From positions 1 to 35,776 of the forward strand of contig JAQGOP010000026.1 in assembly GCA_028293545.1 (NCBI GenBank): 35,776 nucleotides of DNA, written 5' to 3'. Each line of letters opens with the position of its first letter. Positions within the stretch are counted from its first letter, which is position 1. Below, one piece after another: positions 32,606 to 35,776 of this stretch. The translations under genes and the position numbers were made by a program. The stretch comes from Verrucomicrobiota bacterium (GTDB taxonomy: Bacteria > Verrucomicrobiota > Verrucomicrobiia > Opitutales > Opitutaceae). The notes beneath the pieces were generated by a model that made no database searches, was not told where the DNA came from, and was given only the letters and a program-made list of their open reading frames with translations.

Positions 32606-33214
32606 TTATTTTGCCTTCTCCGCCGGCAGGTGCGACTTCAGCTTCTGCACCTTCGGCGCGATCACGTAGCGGCAGTAACCCTCGGTTGGATTCTTCGCGA
32701 AATAATCCTGGTGATAACCCTCGGCCGGCCAGAACTTCGTGAGCGGCTCGATCTCCGTGATGATTGGGTCGCGGAAGGTTTTCTGCGCGGCGTTCATCGA
32801 ATTCTGCGCGGCGACTTTCTGCTCCGGCGTGGAATAGAGGATGACCGACCGATATTGCGGCCCTTCATCGTTGCCCTGCCCGCCCACCTGCGTCGGGTTG
32901 TGCACCGCCCAGAAATAATCGAACAGCTCGGCGAGCGAAACCTTCGACGGATCGTAATCGATCTTGATCACCTCCGCATGACCCGTGGCGTGGTCGCTTA
33001 CCTGCTCGTAGGTGGGATTCGCCTCCCGACCTCCGGCATAACCACTCGTGACGTGAAGCACGCCGGGGAGAAGCTTGTAAGCGGCTTCGGTGCACCAAAA
33101 GCAGCCACCACCGAGGACGATGGATTCCGTTTTGGCAGGAGAAGAAGTGGTGTCTGCAGTCATAGGGGAAAGCGAAAGACCAAAAAGGCTGAGAAGCAAA
33201 GCGAGGCGTTTCAT
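32606..33214 (-). CDS. msrA: Peptide methionine (S)-S-oxide reductase MsrA, signal-peptide-bearing
   Basis: A 202-residue methionine sulfoxide reductase. The active-site motif is GGGCFWC with catalytic Cys38; downstream are SGYAGG, GHAEVIKIDYDP and the C-terminal YHQDYF block. A second Cys (TEGYCRY) may be the resolving residue. The N-terminus (MKRLALLLSLFGLSLSPMTA) is a signal peptide or lipoprotein-like leader without a clear lipobox, so the enzyme probably protects exported proteins. I start at ATG 33214 because of that leader; a longer reading upstream (to 33403) is in the divergent spacer. The next gene upstream is hslO, another oxidative-damage gene, but on its own promoter. Confidence 0.94.
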   Translation of the reverse strand: MKRLALLLSLFGLSLSPMTADTTSSPAKTESIVLGGGCFWCTEAAYKLLPGVLHVTSGYAGGREANPTYEQVSDHATGHAEVIKIDYDPSKVSLAELFDYFWAVHNPTQVGGQGNDEGPQYRSVILYSTPEQKVAAQNSMNAAQKTFRDPIITEIEPLTKFWPAEGYHQDYFAKNPTEGYCRYVIAPKVQKLKSHLPAEKAK

Positions 33215-33401
33215 GCCGGTGAGAGCCAAGTTGAACGGAAATATTCCCCGCGCAAGCGGGCGGCGCAGGGTTTGACCGCCCTGCGCGCCGACAGGCCCGT
33301 CCGTGGAGCGCGTTATCGCCGCGCCCCGCACCCGCGCCCCACCCTTCGAATTCATCTGGAAACGCGGGACGCTTGGTGGCTGCATCCAGCGCTTGCCCTC
33401 C

Positions 33402-35702
33402 ATGCCCCTTTCCCCCGCGTCGGTTGCCCGCCAGCTTTCGTTTCTCTGGCATCCCGAACTTCCGGTGGACGAGAAGGATTGCTACGTCGCTTTCCGGGCC
33501 GAGTTCGATCTCGCGATGGCCGGTCCCGTTGAGTTTAGCGTGCTCGGCGCCAGTTGGTTCGTGGGCTCAGTGGATGGCAGTGCTTTCTGCGAGGGACCGG
33601 CGCGATTTCCCGGCGCGTTTCCCGAGTACCAGAGCTTTTTCAAGGATCTGTCCGCCGGCCATCACGCCCTGGGATTTTTGGTCAACAGCGTGGGCATCTC
33701 CACGCGCATGCTGGAGGGAATCGATCCGTTCCTCGCGATCGCCGCCCGCACGCCGGGCGGGGAAATTCCGCTGCGGTGGAAATGCACCCGGCTCACCGCG
33801 TACGCGCCGCATGTGCGCCGGCTCAACCCCCAGCTTGCTTTCATCGAATGGTGCGACACGCGGCAACTGCCGGCGTGGCTCGCGGCGGATTTCGATGCGT
33901 CGGCCTGGAGCGACGCCGTCACCGTCACGCGTCATCTCGGCCAGCTGAAACCTTACACGGCCAAGAATCCGCGCGCGATCGAACACGGGTTGAAACCCAT
34001 CGCCGCCGGCGCGTTCACGGAAAACTTCGGCTACGAGCGCGACGACATTCCCGCGCGTTTTTTCCTGCGCGACCTCGCGCCGGCGATCCTTCCCCCGCAG
34101 GGAACCTGGCGCCGCTATGACTTGGGCCGCGTTCGGCTGATGCGTCCAAGCTTTGAGCTCGAGGTCCCCGCCGGCACCGTCGTCGAGTTCGCGTACTGCG
34201 AGTCGCTCGTCCAAGGGCGCGTTTCGCCGTGGATCACTTTGTCGGGCGGCGACTCCTGCAATCTCGACCATTATGTCGCGCGCGGCGGACGCCAGGAGTT
34301 CACGCCGCTTGCGCCGCGGGGCGGGCGTTTCCTCGAGGTGCACGTTTTCGCGACGAATGACCGCGTTGAATTCCTCCGCGAATCCGTCGTGGAACGCGCC
34401 TATTACGACGAAGCGATCGGGTCGCTGCGCACGGATGACACCCTGCTCAACCGGATCTGGTCGGTGGGGATCGAAACGCACCGCGCCTGCGCGGAGGATG
34501 GCATCACGGACAACCCGACGCGGGAACGCGGACAATGGGCGGGCGACGTGGTCACCGTGGGAATGGGCATCGTCGCCGCCGGGTTTTCCGACCTTCGACT
34601 GTGCCGTCGCAGCCTGGTTCATTCCGCGCAATGCGCCCGCGAGGACGGGCTGGTCGCGGGCCTCTGCCCGGGTGGCGCCGCGTATCTCACCACCTATGCT
34701 GCACAATGGATTTCCGCGTGCCTGAACTACTGGGCCGTGACGGGCGACCGGTCGCTGCTTCAAGAAATGCTGCCGTACGCGAAACGAAATATCACGGCGT
34801 TCCAGCAACAGATGACCCGCGACGGGCTGAAGGACAGCATCGGCTGGGGCTTCGTTGACTGGGGTTATGTGCGCAATCCCGGCCCGAGCGACATGGGAGT
34901 GAATCTTCACTATCTCATCGCCCTTCGCGACATGGACCGCTGGTTCGGCTCCTTCGATGAGTACTCGCTGAAATACCGCACCCTCGCGGAGGAGTTGAAG
35001 GCCATCATCGCGGGATATTTTTCCACGGAGCTGGAAGCCGGCGGCGATGCGTGGACTCGCATCGGCTATCATCGCGCGGCGCTCGGGTTGCGCGCGGGAT
35101 TTTTCGAGGGCGAACTCGCGGTCGCCGGCCGCGCCTTCCTTAAGGCGCATATGCTGAGCTGCTTTCCGAACAATCCCGCCGCGCCGCGGCTGAGCGACCC
35201 GGCGGCCAACAATCCCCAGCTGATCACCCCTTACTTCGGGCATTTCGCGCTGCCGGACCTGATCGAAAACGGCGACATGGACTTCGTGCTTGCGCAGTAC
35301 CGCACCTGCTGGGGCTGGTCGCTCGGGGATCACCGCACCACGTGGCTCGAGGTGTTTGATCCGCGCTGGAGCCACTGTCACCAGTGGGCGGGTTGCCCGA
35401 CGTGGCAGCTCTCGCGTTATCTCCTCGGGCTCACCCCGCGGCGCGACTGCGAGGAAATGACCTGGAGGGTGTCATTGCACACCGGTTCGCTGGCCCATGT
35501 TTCCGGGACCGTCCCGATCGCCGGTCGCGACGAGGCCATCAGCATTTCATGGACGAAGGATGGATCGGGACTGCGGTACACGTTGGAAACGCCGGTGCCG
35601 ATCACCCTGTTGCTGGATGCGAGGCTAACGGGGGGAATAGAGCAGCGCGTGAAGGTTGAGCGCAGCTTCAGCCAGTCATGGCCGCTGTCGGCGTGCCGGT
35701 AG
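33402..35702 (+). CDS. GH78-like (alpha-L-rhamnosidase family) protein
   Basis: A 766-residue predicted glycoside hydrolase. The N-terminal 350 residues are beta-rich accessory domains; an (alpha/alpha)6-barrel begins near residue 345 with TDNPTRERGQWAGD (Asp370, Glu375), the GH78-like region that holds the general acid, though the family usually has one more residue there. WSHCHQWAGCPTWQLSRYLL at the barrel end is also typical. A C-terminal beta domain of about 90 residues follows. I start at ATG 33402 (MPLSPASVARQ), 187 bp from the divergent msrA; no signal peptide is seen. Rhamnose specificity is likely but not proven. The stop TAG (35700-35702) overlaps a palindromic repeat. Confidence 0.87.
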   Translation: MPLSPASVARQLSFLWHPELPVDEKDCYVAFRAEFDLAMAGPVEFSVLGASWFVGSVDGSAFCEGPARFPGAFPEYQSFFKDLSAGHHALGFLVNSVGISTRMLEGIDPFLAIAARTPGGEIPLRWKCTRLTAYAPHVRRLNPQLAFIEWCDTRQLPAWLAADFDASAWSDAVTVTRHLGQLKPYTAKNPRAIEHGLKPIAAGAFTENFGYERDDIPARFFLRDLAPAILPPQGTWRRYDLGRVRLMRPSFELEVPAGTVVEFAYCESLVQGRVSPWITLSGGDSCNLDHYVARGGRQEFTPLAPRGGRFLEVHVFATNDRVEFLRESVVERAYYDEAIGSLRTDDTLLNRIWSVGIETHRACAEDGITDNPTRERGQWAGDVVTVGMGIVAAGFSDLRLCRRSLVHSAQCAREDGLVAGLCPGGAAYLTTYAAQWISACLNYWAVTGDRSLLQEMLPYAKRNITAFQQQMTRDGLKDSIGWGFVDWGYVRNPGPSDMGVNLHYLIALRDMDRWFGSFDEYSLKYRTLAEELKAIIAGYFSTELEAGGDAWTRIGYHRAALGLRAGFFEGELAVAGRAFLKAHMLSCFPNNPAAPRLSDPAANNPQLITPYFGHFALPDLIENGDMDFVLAQYRTCWGWSLGDHRTTWLEVFDPRWSHCHQWAGCPTWQLSRYLLGLTPRRDCEEMTWRVSLHTGSLAHVSGTVPIAGRDEAISISWTKDGSGLRYTLETPVPITLLLDARLTGGIEQRVKVERSFSQSWPLSACR

Positions 35703-35728
35703 TAGCGCAGGCGGCCCGCCTGCTCCGG
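35701..35728 (+). repeat. Second copy of the palindromic repeat, overlapping a stop codon
   Basis: A 28-base stretch identical to 23512-23539, containing the palindrome GCAGGCGGCCCGCCTGC (35707-35723) followed by TCCGG. Its first two bases belong to the GH78 stop codon. No heptamer tail or right arm is visible before the window ends, so only the left half-type unit is seen. Confidence 0.75.
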
Positions 35729-35776
35729 GAGAGAGCCCCGCGAACCGGAAGATTTGAACAGAAGGCAACGAAGGTA

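Overview
The window is GC-rich bacterial chromosome. It opens with one of the most conserved gene blocks in bacteria and then passes into ordinary accessory genes. Protein style, gene order, a LemA/M48 pair, an ExbB/ExbD operon with a large TPR partner, and plant-polysaccharide glycosidases (GH29, GH78) suggest Verrucomicrobiota, most likely an Opitutus-like (Opitutaceae) organism. That placement comes from recognising sequences by eye, not from a search.

Layout. Positions 1-15687 hold the translation/transcription block, almost all on the minus strand. Read in transcription order it is tRNA-Thr(GGT), tuf, tRNA-Trp(CCA), secE, nusG, rplK, rplA, rplJ, rplL, rpoB, rpoC, a bidirectional terminator, a lone plus-strand SDR gene, then rpsL, rpsG and the 5' part of fusA (cut by the window edge). 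Strong hairpins lie between tuf and trnW, after rplJ, and between rplL and rpoB. Positions 15782-20320 hold a minus-strand envelope operon: TPR protein, ExbB, ExbD and a single-pass protein whose C-terminus looks TonB-like. Positions 20450-23511 hold a plus-strand lemA, ybjQ-like, M48 protease cluster. Positions 23511-27313 hold a repeat element, a GH29 fucosidase-like gene and a secreted protein with three SH3/Agenet-like modules. Positions 27332-30264 hold a methyltransferase, sufE and tatD (overlapping ATGA) and a convergent tcdA, reminiscent of csdE-csdL neighbourhoods. Positions 30419-32424 (minus) hold hslO, pnuC and nadR-like, for nicotinamide riboside uptake and phosphorylation with an Hsp33 chaperone. 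The window closes with a signal-peptide-bearing MsrA and a divergent GH78-like gene that ends in a copy of the repeat found at 23512.

No phage, transposase, CRISPR array, rRNA or obvious defence system is visible. The most interesting observations are unusual changes inside universally conserved proteins. RpoC has lost three of the four cysteines of its second zinc site. EF-Tu has a rewritten switch I loop in which the RGITI motif has become KIVTI. ExbD has Asn in place of the essential transmembrane Asp. There are also short palindromic or heptamer-based intergenic repeats, several placed exactly at stop codons. All of these were read directly from the sequence; whether they are lineage-wide needs alignments that could not be run here.
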